Shown piece after piece: positions 17,536-26,261 of a DNA stretch of 64,000 nt. The notes under the pieces are model-generated. The model ran no database searches and was not told the origin of the DNA. It saw only the letters and a list, made by a program, of their open reading frames with translations. The stretch is taken from contig CAYRYU010000030.1 in the NCBI GenBank assembly GCA_964428355.1, positions 1-64,000 on the forward strand, written 5' to 3'. The DNA comes from CAYRYU01 sp964428355 (GTDB lineage: Bacteria; Muiribacteriota; Ozemobacteria; Ozemobacterales; Ozemobacteraceae). The translations under genes and the position numbers were made by a program. Numbering within the stretch: position 1 is the stretch's first letter; every line of letters starts with the position of its first letter.

Positions 17536-18246
17536 TCAGCGGAGGTTCTCGGTGACACCTTCGATGATCCGGCCGCCCAGGAGCTCCTGGAGAGGCCCCA
17601 CGAATGCCTTCGAGATGCTGTAGGCGATGAAAACCGAAACCAGGATCGCGATGAGACCCAATGAAAGGTTGAAAAGAAGCAGTTCCCGGATGTGGTTCTG
17701 GGCGGGGGAAAGGGGGAAGCCCAGGCGGACCGTTCCATAACGGGTGCCTCCGATGATGATCGGAACCGAAGTATCGTAGACCTGCTCCCCCTTGAAGAGC
17801 GCGCGTCTGACCTCCACGTCACTGGACCCGGCAGCCTCCTGGGACCAGGGATCGGCGAAAAATTTCCCGGTTATCCCGTCCTTTGTTGCGGCGATTATCT
17901 TCCCCTGACGCCAGACGATGGCGCAGAAACGTATCCCTTCCAGCTTCCGAAACTCGCCCAGAAGGAATTCGAGCCCCTGGAAATTTCCACGGACGATCTC
18001 CTCTCCCATGGTGATGGCGATCATCCGCCCCAGGAGGAGGCCGCTTTCCTTGGCCCGGTCGAGACTTGCACGCTTCTCCTGCCATGTCACGAGGAAAACC
18101 GCGATAAGGATGACCAGGGAGGTGGTAAGGGAAAGAAGCAGCGTCAGCTTGCTGCTGATGGTCAAAGTGGTCTTGCCGACGGCTTCGATGCCGGGATCGC
18201 CCGTTTTGGCCGGGACTTCGATTCCGGGACTATTGGTTTCCATCAT
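17536..18246 (-). CDS. Membrane-anchored extracytoplasmic sensor-like protein without output domain
   Basis: A 236-residue protein: short cytoplasmic N-terminus, TM1 at about 33-52 (LTLLLSLTTSLVILIAVFLV), a periplasmic region of about 130 residues resembling a Cache-type sensor (GKIIAATKDGITGKFF, then GTRYGTVRLGFPLSP), TM2 at about 190-212, and the first turn of a HAMP-like segment (KAFVGPLQELL) before an early stop. No kinase, cyclase or methyl-accepting domain follows. It overlaps the end of the PhnD-like binding protein by 17 bases, so the two are co-translated and probably act together. Either it is a truncated sensor or its partner output protein is encoded elsewhere. Function unknown. 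Confidence 0.7.
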   Translation of the reverse strand: MMETNSPGIEVPAKTGDPGIEAVGKTTLTISSKLTLLLSLTTSLVILIAVFLVTWQEKRASLDRAKESGLLLGRMIAITMGEEIVRGNFQGLEFLLGEFRKLEGIRFCAIVWRQGKIIAATKDGITGKFFADPWSQEAAGSSDVEVRRALFKGEQVYDTSVPIIIGGTRYGTVRLGFPLSPAQNHIRELLLFNLSLGLIAILVSVFIAYSISKAFVGPLQELLGGRIIEGVTENLR

Positions 18247-19183
18247 CGACCACCTTTTCGAGAAAATCGTATGAAGCCGGGTCGGTCGTTTTCACCTGGA
18301 AAAAGCCCCCGAACTCCCCTTTCAGATCGACATCCTTTCCGAATTTCCGGAACTCCACGGAAAGCTCCTCGAACAGCTTCGGATCACCATCCTGGGAAAC
18401 AATATAGACGCCGCCCGGGACATCCGGGGATTGGTGGAGGATCTTGATCTTCTCGCGGGTGCCGGCATCGAGCTCGTCGAAGTACGTGTTCGAGACCACG
18501 GCGCAATCGTATTCGCGGGAAAACAACCCCAGGATCGAATTGGCGAAGTTCCCCGTCAGTATCTCGGTTGAAAAATGGGTCTCGAGATCGAAACCCGCCT
18601 TGCGGAACTCCTCCCTCGGAAAGATGTATCCGCTCATCGAATCGCGGGCCTTGTAGGCGATTCGCATTCCCTTCAGATCGGCAAGGGAGGCGGCAGGATC
18701 GTCTTTCCGGACTATGACATACGACCTTTTGCTGACCTCGCCGCTCCTTTCGAGAAGGGCCTTTATCTTGTGCTGTTTCCGGAGCTTCGCATAGGCGACC
18801 GCGGACATCGCCCCAATGTCGGAAGTCCCGTTCTCCACCCGTTTCACCACGTCGATGTAATCGTGCGCGATGTCGATCCGGCCGACCTTTTTGACCCGCG
18901 CCGCGAGTTCCGTGATCCTGGGGCCGACTATCTCGAGAAACTTCACCAGCTCCCCGCGGGGAACGGTAAAGGCGAACCGGAGGGTTCTCTCCCGTTGGTC
19001 GATCGGGGAAGGTTTCGCAACGACCTGATCGGACAGGGAACCGAAAATCTCGGGACAGTTCTCCTCGGGCTCGGTGAAGTCGATGAAACTGTTCAACAAA
19101 ACCCCGCCCACGCCAAGGATTCCGGCGAGAAGAAGCAGGATGATCCCCGAGAAGATCGAGTGTTTCTTGGACGCTTCCGGCAT
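18230..19183 (-). CDS. PhnD-like phosphate/phosphonate-type substrate-binding protein, membrane-anchored
   Basis: A 317-residue protein with an N-terminal TM anchor (about 10-30) followed by a periplasmic binding-protein type 2 fold of the PhnD/PtxB group: LRFAFTVPRGELVKFLE opens the domain, DIGAMSAVAYAKL, SYVIVRKDD, SLADLKGMRIAYKARDSMSGY and CAVVSNTYFD are typical. No ABC permease or ATPase gene is nearby. Its only partner is the overlapping membrane sensor-like gene, so a sensory role (ligand-bound PhnD domain signalling to the membrane protein) is more likely than transport. The ligand is unknown; an anionic oxyacid is a guess from the family. Confidence 0.8.
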   Translation of the reverse strand: MPEASKKHSIFSGIILLLLAGILGVGGVLLNSFIDFTEPEENCPEIFGSLSDQVVAKPSPIDQRERTLRFAFTVPRGELVKFLEIVGPRITELAARVKKVGRIDIAHDYIDVVKRVENGTSDIGAMSAVAYAKLRKQHKIKALLERSGEVSKRSYVIVRKDDPAASLADLKGMRIAYKARDSMSGYIFPREEFRKAGFDLETHFSTEILTGNFANSILGLFSREYDCAVVSNTYFDELDAGTREKIKILHQSPDVPGGVYIVSQDGDPKLFEELSVEFRKFGKDVDLKGEFGGFFQVKTTDPASYDFLEKVVDDGNQ

Positions 19184-19266
19184 ACAGGGGATTCTACTTC
19201 AACCCGTCCGAAAATGCCAATTCCCTTCCTTCCACAGCGGATGGAGCCCCGCAAGTGGGAATCGGG

Positions 19267-19326
19267 GATCGGGTTCCAGGGATCGGGTTCCAGGGATCGG
19301 GTTCCAGGGATCGGGTTCCAGGGATC
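19267..19326. repeat. 14-bp tandem repeat, about 4.3 copies
   Basis: Four perfect copies of GATCGGGTTCCAGG at 19267-19280, 19281-19294, 19295-19308 and 19309-19322 plus a partial GATC. They lie between the stop of the GATase-like gene and the start of the PhnD-like gene (minus strand), a likely 5' leader or promoter-proximal position for the latter. Confidence 0.95.
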
Positions 19327-19337
19327 TCCGGCGAGGT

Positions 19338-20363
19338 TCAGTTCGGATGGAGCTTTTGGAAAGCCTCGAGAACCTCGATGTCCTTCAACAGCGGCTCGAG
19401 CCCCCTGGACCCATCTGATAGTTCGAGAAATCGGGCCTTCAGCTCGGGGTTCGCATCGAAAAGTCTGATGGCCGAAGCTTCGGAATTCTCGAGGAAAAGC
19501 AGCATTCCCTCGGCAGGATTCTCTTGAAGAGCGGTGTGGCCTTCCTTGATTTCCCCCAGCAAAGTGGAAAGGCGCTCGGCGGGGGCCTGGGAGGATTTCT
19601 CGAGAAGCCAGCGGGCGGAGTTCAGGGCAAGAGCCCCATGGCTGTACTGCGGGTTGTTGAACCCGTCGTGAAGTTTGTCGTGAGGGTCGCCGGTCCCGTC
19701 GTCGTAGGGAGAGCTGTCCCCCATCGCGACGACCTTTCCCCCCTTGGGGCCTACGACGGAAGTGACCAGGTAGCCCTGGCCTCCATTTTTTGCGCTGACG
19801 CGGATATGGATCTGGGCGGTCGAGGACAAGGCCTTGAGGGCCGTCCCTCCCCAGGTTCCAACGGCCTTCACGTCCTTGGTGATCGAGGTGGGTTGGATCC
19901 CTCCGGTGACGGGGGCTTCAGAGAAGTAACGTTTCTCGAACTCGATTCCCAGTTTGGGGACGAAGCGGTTGAGGACCCCCACCGAATCGACCCCGTCGCC
20001 GTTCCTGTCGGAATTGTTGTGATCGGAGATGGCGTAAAGGCTTCCTCCATCGTTCACGAACTGGACTATCGCGGATTCCTCCTGCGGGGTGTAAAGGGAA
20101 TTGGGCTCGGGAAGAACCAGCACCGAAGCCCTTGCCAGCTCTTCGGCCGAGATCTTCATGATCTCGCGGACATCGCAGCCCAAGCCTTTGAAGACATCGG
20201 CGAAATCGGAGAACCCCCCGTTGATCACCCAATCGGCGTTGCCCGCCTTCTGTGCGTGGCCCGCATCGAAAAGGACCAGCGGCTTTTCCCCGAAGGAAGC
20301 CCCGGTAATCACAGATGAGAACAGCAACAATGCAATGGCAGCTTTGATACTCAGTTTGTCCAT
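19338..20363 (-). CDS. Secreted GATase-1-like (DUF4350/IFT52-type) protein, unknown function
   Basis: A 341-residue protein starting at the ATG at 20363 (the upstream extension lacks conservation). A signal peptide is visible (LSIKAAIALLLFSSVITGASF). The mature part starts LVLFDAGHAQKAGN and has ASVLVLPEPNS and QFVNDGGSLYAISDH, which fit the flavodoxin-like GATase/GldG-type fold used by non-catalytic carbohydrate- or protein-binding domains. NNSDRNGDGVDS looks like a Ca2+-binding EF-hand loop (DxNxDG). The C-terminal third is helical (STLLGEIKEGHTALQEN). A good promoter lies upstream. No catalytic triad could be assigned. Confidence 0.65.
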   Translation of the reverse strand: MDKLSIKAAIALLLFSSVITGASFGEKPLVLFDAGHAQKAGNADWVINGGFSDFADVFKGLGCDVREIMKISAEELARASVLVLPEPNSLYTPQEESAIVQFVNDGGSLYAISDHNNSDRNGDGVDSVGVLNRFVPKLGIEFEKRYFSEAPVTGGIQPTSITKDVKAVGTWGGTALKALSSTAQIHIRVSAKNGGQGYLVTSVVGPKGGKVVAMGDSSPYDDGTGDPHDKLHDGFNNPQYSHGALALNSARWLLEKSSQAPAERLSTLLGEIKEGHTALQENPAEGMLLFLENSEASAIRLFDANPELKARFLELSDGSRGLEPLLKDIEVLEAFQKLHPN

Positions 20364-20410
20364 ATTCTTTCCTTTGCTGAATGAGAGCCCTGGAGAGATC
20401 TCAATACCCA

Positions 20411-20440
20411 ATTATAAGTATTCCCCGGATGATCCGTCAA
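20411..20440 (-). promoter_or_regulatory. Sigma70-type promoter for the GATase-like secreted protein
   Basis: On the minus strand TTGACG (20435-20440), 18-base spacer, TATAAT (20411-20416); about 48 bases before the ATG at 20363. Confidence 0.75.
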
Positions 20441-20473
20441 GATTTGCGGGCCGTCCCCGCCCCCCCCTTTTTT

Positions 20474-20482
20474 TGTTATACT
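20474..20482 (+). promoter_or_regulatory. Possible extended -10 promoter for the LysM gene
   Basis: TGTTATACT (TGnTATAAT-like) after a T-rich stretch, 60 bases upstream of the LysM gene start, divergent from the promoter at 20411-20440. No good -35 is visible, so this is tentative. Confidence 0.35.
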
Positions 20483-20542
20483 TAAAAAAGCTCGGAAAGA
20501 CGATTCCGGGTTTTCCGGAATCCGTACACAGGGGGGAGCAGT

Positions 20543-21910
20543 ATGATTCGCGATAGAAAGGGCATCATCGGTCTGATGCTTACGATGGCTCTGGGAGTTG
20601 CATTGGGAGCCGCAGCCCTGGTCGTTGGGAAGGAAGTCGCAAAGGGATACGACAAGAACCAGGCATCCCAGCCTCAGGGGAAAACCGCCTCCGGGCTTTC
20701 CCCCGCAGTCGACGCTGCCATGACCGAGTTTTTAAACGCCCAGAAGGCATACGAGGACGCCGTCTTCAACCGTTCCCCGGATTGGCCCCAGAAAAAGGCC
20801 GCAATGAAGACCGCCCGGCTGCACCTCGAACAAGCCCTCCTCGGAACCCAGGGCATTCCCGCCACAGGAGCAAACCAGGGTTCCTCCTCATCGAACCAGG
20901 GTACAACTGTTTCGACCACCCCGAACCCTTTTGGTGAGGATTCCATCACCCCCTCGACGAACACACCCCAGCCGGGGAACTCCCAGAGCACCTCAACGGG
21001 CCTCCCGCCCGCCTCCACAGGAACCCCCCCCTCGAACGGTGAGGGGACGACCCCGGTTTCCACCCCGACAGCCCCCACATCGGGAAATTCCCAAAACAAC
21101 ATCTCTCTTGAATATTATCAGGTGAGATCTGGAGACTCCCTCTGGAAGATCTGCCAACAATACTACGGAGACGGGGGAATGTGGACGCACATACTCCAGT
21201 ACCAGATTCCCAGCATTGCCGCGTGCCCCAACCTGATCTTCCCGGGGCAGCTCATCGCACTCCCCCGGGGGCTGACCACAGGTATTCCCTCCCCGGGGAC
21301 CACCAGTTCCGGGAACATCGGCAACGGCTCGACCGGCTCCAACGAAATCGCTCCTCCGGGTGACGATTCCTGGGAGGAAACTTTCCAAAAGGACTACCTG
21401 ATCTCGGATCACGACTTCACCGACACGACGACCATGTCAGTCGCGCAGATCCAGGCTTTCCTCGAAAAGAAGGGATCCTGCCTCGCAAAACCCTACCGGG
21501 GCGGCTCTCCCGCACAGATGATCTACAACGCGGCTCTGAAATACGGTATCAATCCCCAGGTCATCCTGACACGCCTCCAGTGCGAACAGGGTTTGATTTC
21601 CAAAAAATCCGCCACCGAAAAGCAGCTCGACTGGGCAGTTGGCGTAGGCTGCTACGATTCCGGAAACTGGAACCAGAAGTTCAAGGGGTTCGACAAGCAG
21701 ATAGAGGGCGCGGCGGCAACTTACAAGAGACATTACGACGATGCCAAGAAAAAACTCGACGCAGGACAGAACATCACCATGAACATCGACGGACAGACCG
21801 TCAAGGTCAAGAACGCTGCAACCTATTCCTTCTACAAATACTGCCCTCATTTCAACGGCAACAAGCTTTTCTTCGACGTCTGGCGCGGTTTCAGGAACAA
21901 GTTCAAATGA
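20543..21910 (+). CDS. Exported LysM protein with C-terminal lysozyme-like domain
   Basis: A 455-residue protein. An N-terminal anchor helix (about 8-30) is followed by a short coiled region, a Ser/Thr/Pro/Gly-rich linker (about 110-190), one LysM domain (about 193-240: YYQVRSGDSLWKICQQYYGD, NLIFPGQLIALP) that binds peptidoglycan GlcNAc, a second linker, and a C-terminal domain (about 295-455). In this last part IYNAALKYGINPQVILTRLQ with CEQGL, then DWAVGVGCYDSG and the YKRHYDDAKKK helix, resemble a lysozyme/transglycosylase-like fold with Glu in CEQGL as candidate acid. It is likely a cell-wall hydrolase or remodelling enzyme. The AGGGGGGAGCAGT before the ATG supports the start. Confidence 0.8.
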   Translation: MIRDRKGIIGLMLTMALGVALGAAALVVGKEVAKGYDKNQASQPQGKTASGLSPAVDAAMTEFLNAQKAYEDAVFNRSPDWPQKKAAMKTARLHLEQALLGTQGIPATGANQGSSSSNQGTTVSTTPNPFGEDSITPSTNTPQPGNSQSTSTGLPPASTGTPPSNGEGTTPVSTPTAPTSGNSQNNISLEYYQVRSGDSLWKICQQYYGDGGMWTHILQYQIPSIAACPNLIFPGQLIALPRGLTTGIPSPGTTSSGNIGNGSTGSNEIAPPGDDSWEETFQKDYLISDHDFTDTTTMSVAQIQAFLEKKGSCLAKPYRGGSPAQMIYNAALKYGINPQVILTRLQCEQGLISKKSATEKQLDWAVGVGCYDSGNWNQKFKGFDKQIEGAAATYKRHYDDAKKKLDAGQNITMNIDGQTVKVKNAATYSFYKYCPHFNGNKLFFDVWRGFRNKFK

Positions 21911-21916
21911 CCGGGT

Positions 21917-22930
21917 TCAGGGCTCCTCCTGCAGTCTGAGCCCGAACAGCCTGGCCCTCTTCTCGAGAGCCCCCGGGTCCGGCCCCACGAAAAGGGCCGA
22001 CATCAGGTTCCCTGAAACGACCATGGCGTCCGGCTTCTCGTTTCCCCCTGCGACCTGGGGGAAAGGAACCTCTTTAACTCTCTTCCGGTACTGACGCAGG
22101 TAACCGAGCAACCGTTGATCTCCCGGTGGGTTCACCCTCAACCCCCGATCCGAGCCGAGCAAGGGGGAAATCCCCGCTTTGTCCCCCCATCCAGGGTAGT
22201 ATTCCTGCCGGTTGGCTCCCCCAGCTATGGCAAGAAGAACCGGACCTTCCTCCTCCAGGGCGATTGTCAGGCGGAGAAGACAGTCGGCCATTCCAAGAAT
22301 ATCGGAGAACTGGGAGAGAATCTTCTCCACCGCCGGAAGGTGCTTTTTGGGGATCCTGACCGGGAACAGGCGCCAGGAAGTCCTTATGGAAAGCTTCTTT
22401 TCCAACCCTTTTTGCACAACCAGGGTCCCGCCCCTTGAACGGAGCGTGATCTCGAGAAGGGCTGGGGATCCGATCCAATCCTCGACGAGAACAGGGCCGG
22501 GAAAGGATTTGACAATCCTCTCATGATATCCGATCAGTTCCCGAAAACCTTCCAACCGGAAGACCCCGGCCCCTTCACTGCCGTTCACGTCCGACTTTAT
22601 CGCAACGGGGAACTTCCCCCTTGCAACGATGTGCGCGCTCACCTCATCGAACGTCTGCCCGCAGAAGCTTTTTGGGACTGGAATCCGCTTGTTCCGGCAA
22701 AATTCCCGAAAGGCGGAGCGCTTTTGGATGACGCTCCTCAGGTTACCGGGAAGATCCAGAAAGGCGGAACCCTCGGCGTCAAGGTCGAGATCGGTCACGG
22801 GAAGACCGGGACCTCCCTGGGTAAGATTATCGATGGAGGCCAACCAGCCGTCTTTTAGGGGATGATCCCCGAGAAGCCGCACCGCTACTCCTTCCATTGA
22901 TGTCGCTTGTGGGAAAGCCCCCACCGGCAT
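21917..22930 (-). CDS. ATP-grasp family protein, unknown substrate
   Basis: A 337-residue protein; the ATG at 22930 follows GGGAG at five bases. The central region shows ATP-grasp features: KRSAFREFCRNKRIPVPKS (N-terminal subdomain), KFPVAIKSDVNGSEGAGVFR (nucleotide-binding Lys and Gly-rich loop), PVLVEDWIGSPALLEITL (hinge and acidic ligand). The last third is less conserved. The family joins carboxylates to amines or thiols with ATP via an acyl phosphate. It is convergent with the LysM gene (six bases between stops) and alone on its strand, so context gives no clue to substrate. Confidence 0.65.
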   Translation of the reverse strand: MPVGAFPQATSMEGVAVRLLGDHPLKDGWLASIDNLTQGGPGLPVTDLDLDAEGSAFLDLPGNLRSVIQKRSAFREFCRNKRIPVPKSFCGQTFDEVSAHIVARGKFPVAIKSDVNGSEGAGVFRLEGFRELIGYHERIVKSFPGPVLVEDWIGSPALLEITLRSRGGTLVVQKGLEKKLSIRTSWRLFPVRIPKKHLPAVEKILSQFSDILGMADCLLRLTIALEEEGPVLLAIAGGANRQEYYPGWGDKAGISPLLGSDRGLRVNPPGDQRLLGYLRQYRKRVKEVPFPQVAGGNEKPDAMVVSGNLMSALFVGPDPGALEKRARLFGLRLQEEP

Positions 22931-23122
22931 CAATACTCCCTGGAACTTGGTCAGATATCGGGCGAAAAGCGGTTTCCGTTAACGATCTCCGAAGTCCACG
23001 ATCTTCATTGCGACCTTCAAAGGCTTCCAAGGACCGTTGAAAAAAGGTATAATTTCCGCAGAGTCCGTGACCGGGATCCTCCGGAGAAATCCCCCAAACT
23101 CCCCTGGGGCACCAGGGGGTCG

Positions 23123-23152
23123 TTGACAAAACCCTCAGAAGAGATTTAATAT
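23123..23152 (+). promoter_or_regulatory. Sigma70-type promoter for the flavodiiron gene
   Basis: TTGACA (23123-23128), 18-base spacer, TAATAT (23147-23152), followed by an AT-rich leader and an AAAAGGGACTGATT ribosome site before the ATG at 23190. Confidence 0.65.
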
Positions 23153-23189
23153 ATTCTGGTAAATAAATATCACTTAAAAGGGACTGATT

Positions 23190-24377
23190 ATGACCATCAT
23201 AGCCAAAGACATCCATTGGGTGGGAATCATCGAATGGGATCTCAAATTTTTCCACGGCCACGAGCTGTCGATCAAGCGGGGAACCAGTTACAACTCCTAT
23301 CTGATCAAGGACGAAAAGACCGCGCTGATCGATTCGGTGCGTAGCACCCGAACCGGAGAGTTCATCAGGAATCTCGAGGAGGTTGTCCCGGTCGAGAAGA
23401 TCGACTACTTCGTCGTCAATCACGCCGAACCGGACCATTCCGGCGCGCTTCCGGAGCTTCTGAAACGGAATCCCCAGGCCGTGGTGATCGTGAGCAAAGG
23501 CGGAGAGACGAGTTTCAAGAGGCATTATCCGGGCTCCTGGAATGTCCAGGTCGTGAGAACCGGTGATTCGATATCACTCGGCCACCGGACCCTCCGATTC
23601 TTCGAGGCCCAGATGCTCCACTGGCCCGATTCGATGTTCACCTATTGCCCCGAAGACAGGATCCTCTTCCCCAACGACGCTTTCGGCCAGCATTTCGCCG
23701 ATTCCCGGCGGTTCGCGGACGAAGTTGACTCCTGCGAACTCTGGCAGGAGGCGATGAAGTACTTCGCCAACATCCTGACTCCCTTTTCCGGACAGATTAT
23801 CAGGAAGATCCAGGAGTTCCTCACCCTTGGGTGGTCCGTGGAAATGATCTGCCCCAGCCACGGACAGATGTGGCGGAAGGACGTCAACCAGATCGTCCAG
23901 AAGTATGTCGACTGGGCCTCGGGGAAGGGCGAGAAAGCCGCCGTTCTGATTTATGACACGATCTGGGGAGGAACCGAGCGCATGGCGAAAGCGGTGGCTG
24001 AAGGATTGGTCTCCGAAGGCGTCGGATACCGGATCTTCCCCGCCGGATCATCCGATTTCAACGATGTGATGACCGAGATCCTCAAGGTTCGTGGGGTCCT
24101 GGTGGGTTCTCCCACGTTGAACAACGGCCTGATGCCCACCCTCATGCCGTATCTCGAGATGATGAGGGGCCTCAGGTTCCAGAACAAAATCGGCGGTGCT
24201 TTCGGAACCTACGGTTGGAGCGGGGAAACGGTGAAAAGGCTCGAGGAAGCCTTGAAAGCCGCGAGCATGGCCATTCCCGTCCCCGGGATCCGGGCGCAGT
24301 TCTCCCCGCAGGATGCCGATCTGAAGACATGCCGCGAGTTCGGGGCCGGCTTTGCCCGAGCGGTAAAGGCCGACTGA
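23190..24377 (+). CDS. Flavodiiron protein (FprA family, class A)
   Basis: A 395-residue two-domain protein. The N-terminal metallo-beta-lactamase-like diiron domain (about 1-250) has the H-x-E-x-D-H ligand set in NHAEPDHSG, the Asp in FPNDAFGQH and the His in CPSHG. The C-terminal flavodoxin domain (about 250-395) has the FMN loop YDTIWGGTERMA. Flavodiiron proteins reduce O2 to water or NO to N2O in the cytoplasm, usually fed by rubredoxin. No rubredoxin or rubrerythrin gene is adjacent. This indicates an anaerobe or microaerophile with oxygen/NO defence. It has its own promoter and appears monocistronic. Confidence 0.95.
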   Translation: MTIIAKDIHWVGIIEWDLKFFHGHELSIKRGTSYNSYLIKDEKTALIDSVRSTRTGEFIRNLEEVVPVEKIDYFVVNHAEPDHSGALPELLKRNPQAVVIVSKGGETSFKRHYPGSWNVQVVRTGDSISLGHRTLRFFEAQMLHWPDSMFTYCPEDRILFPNDAFGQHFADSRRFADEVDSCELWQEAMKYFANILTPFSGQIIRKIQEFLTLGWSVEMICPSHGQMWRKDVNQIVQKYVDWASGKGEKAAVLIYDTIWGGTERMAKAVAEGLVSEGVGYRIFPAGSSDFNDVMTEILKVRGVLVGSPTLNNGLMPTLMPYLEMMRGLRFQNKIGGAFGTYGWSGETVKRLEEALKAASMAIPVPGIRAQFSPQDADLKTCREFGAGFARAVKAD

Positions 24378-24523
24378 TTCCCCCCGCCCGAGCCGACACG
24401 CACGATGCGGGATGTGGGCGTTTGCAGCCCGGGTTGCGCCTCGCAAACGACCCCTCCCTTGCGGCTCCCGCAGTAGAGTGTTTCGGGAACCCGTCCCCGG
24501 AACGGGACGAAAGGGGTTACGCC

Positions 24524-25084
24524 ATGAAGTCAGGGAACGGGCAGAGAGCGGTTTTTCCCGTTCTCTTCATTCTCCTTCCCATCCTCTTTGGCTGGGGATC
24601 TGCAACCGGCCAGACGCCGGCCCAGACCAAAGCCCAGATCTGGGGACCATCCGCACGGTTCATCGCTTCCGCAGATGTTCTCGACCTTGGGTGGGGGAAG
24701 TTCGCGATACGAGAGTATCTTGACGTCTACAACGATGACTTCCGGAGGCCCCTCACAGTCACCGACGTCAAGGCCGATGTCTGGGTGGGTCACCGTCCGA
24801 GCCGCCTCGGGGACAACTGGTTCTCCGGGCATCAACCCGTCCTGATCCCTCCTTCGGAGGTTCGCAGGGTCGTCGAGCGGCACCGGATAGTCATCGGTCG
24901 GCCGAAACCCAACTGGTGGGTAAGGTGGGTGAAATTCAAGGTCACCACCGACCGAGGTGAGTACCAATCGAATTTCGTTTCCGCCCCGCTTCGCCCTCCC
25001 GGGGTTCCCCGGGCGCAAAAGGAGATCGGGGAGTTCGATTCCCTCTCCGCCCCTGGAATCTTCCGCGGAGACCTTTCCCGGTGA
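24524..25084 (+). CDS. Secreted hypothetical protein
   Basis: A 186-residue protein with an N-terminal signal helix (VFPVLFILLPILFGWGSATG). The mature part is a single beta-rich domain (REYLDVYNDDFRRPLTVTDV, WVGHRPSRLGDNWFSGHQPV, VRWVKFKVTTDRGEYQSN) of immunoglobulin-like appearance, without recognised catalytic residues. The frame is open further upstream, but the ATG at 24524 gives a proper signal peptide. It stands alone between the flavodiiron gene and nagA. No family recognised. Confidence 0.6.
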   Translation: MKSGNGQRAVFPVLFILLPILFGWGSATGQTPAQTKAQIWGPSARFIASADVLDLGWGKFAIREYLDVYNDDFRRPLTVTDVKADVWVGHRPSRLGDNWFSGHQPVLIPPSEVRRVVERHRIVIGRPKPNWWVRWVKFKVTTDRGEYQSNFVSAPLRPPGVPRAQKEIGEFDSLSAPGIFRGDLSR

Positions 25085-25178
25085 GATGTTTTTTCGCGAG
25101 GTGGAAAAAAAACGGAAAAGGTGGTTTCATTCTGTTGGAACAAAACCCGAACGAAAAAACTGAAAGAGGACCCGGATA

Positions 25179-26261
25179 ATGAGTTCGAACATCAAGTCGG
25201 CCTCCCGTCCACCAGAAGCGCTACAGAACATTTCCCTCCGCGATCTGGAAAACCCGGATGCGGAAAAGGATTTTCCCTACGGAGGTTTCCGACTCCCCGG
25301 GGTCATCGATCTTCACATCCACGGAGGATTCGGCTGGGATTTCTCATGGGGGGAATCCGAACGGATCGAGGAAATGCTCGACACCTATCTGTCGACCGGT
25401 CTGACCGGGATCGTGGCAACGGTCATGACCTGCGACGAGGAACAACGTTTGAAGGCCCTTTCAGATATCCGAACGGTGGCGGTTCGGCGGAAGAGGCCCC
25501 CCCAGATTCTTGGGATCAGCCTCGAAGGCCCGTTCCTGGCCCCGGGCCGGAAGGGCTCCCATCCCAAGGAGCACCTTCTGGAACCCGACATGGCCCTCCT
25601 CGAGAGCTGGCAGAAAGCGGCCGGGGGGATGATCAAGTTCGTGACCGTGGCCCCCGAACTGCCCGGGGCAATCGAAATGATCAAGAAGGCCCCCGAAATC
25701 GGAATCGAGGTTTCGCTCGGGCACACCGAAGCCGATCACGCGACCACCATGGCAGCCCTGGAGGCAGGGGCGCAGAACGTGACCCATTTTTTCAACGCGA
25801 TGAGGCCTTTCACTCACCGTGACCCCACCGCCGTCTCCGCGATCATGACGTTCAAACGGGCGATGGTCGAGCTTATCGCCGACTGCAGGCACGTCCACCC
25901 CGACATCCTAAAGCTGTCCTTCTCGATCTTCGGCCACGAACGGATCTCCCTCGTTTCCGATGCCGTTGCCCCGGCCGGGCTCCCGGAGGGAACCCACGAG
26001 TTCTACTGGTCAAAACTCGAGCTCAAGGACGGGGCATGCACGCGGGATGGCAAGTTCTTCGGCGGAGCGCGCCCGCTCCTTCATTCCCTCCCCAACTTCC
26101 TCGAGAAGACTGGAATCGCCCCCTTCGAAGCCAGCCAGTGTCTATCGCAGAACCCCTGCCGGGCATTGGGAATCGAGCCGCCCCGCGCCGATGTGATCCT
26201 GGATTCGAGCTATTCCTGGCTGGCAACCCGGATCGAGGATACCTGGTATTACCGGGAATGA
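25179..26261 (+). CDS. nagA: N-acetylglucosamine-6-phosphate deacetylase
   Basis: Removes acetate from GlcNAc-6-P during amino-sugar or peptidoglycan recycling. The 360 residues show the amidohydrolase set: LPGVIDLHIHGGFG (HxH), SLEGPFLAP (metal Glu), SLGHTEAD (metal His), THFFNAM, and SDAVAPAG (catalytic Asp). It is slightly shorter than many NagA proteins because the N-terminal beta-sandwich is reduced, and the segment before the HIHG motif is only about 45 residues. It overlaps the next gene by ATGA. No nagB or PTS is adjacent, but several murein-active genes in the window fit a recycling role. Confidence 0.92.
   Translation: MSSNIKSASRPPEALQNISLRDLENPDAEKDFPYGGFRLPGVIDLHIHGGFGWDFSWGESERIEEMLDTYLSTGLTGIVATVMTCDEEQRLKALSDIRTVAVRRKRPPQILGISLEGPFLAPGRKGSHPKEHLLEPDMALLESWQKAAGGMIKFVTVAPELPGAIEMIKKAPEIGIEVSLGHTEADHATTMAALEAGAQNVTHFFNAMRPFTHRDPTAVSAIMTFKRAMVELIADCRHVHPDILKLSFSIFGHERISLVSDAVAPAGLPEGTHEFYWSKLELKDGACTRDGKFFGGARPLLHSLPNFLEKTGIAPFEASQCLSQNPCRALGIEPPRADVILDSSYSWLATRIEDTWYYRE

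Noticed and set aside
19267..19326. Short tandem array as a CRISPR or replication-origin iteron set
   Set aside because: The unit is only 14 bases with no spacers, and no dnaA/rep gene or AT-rich region is adjacent.
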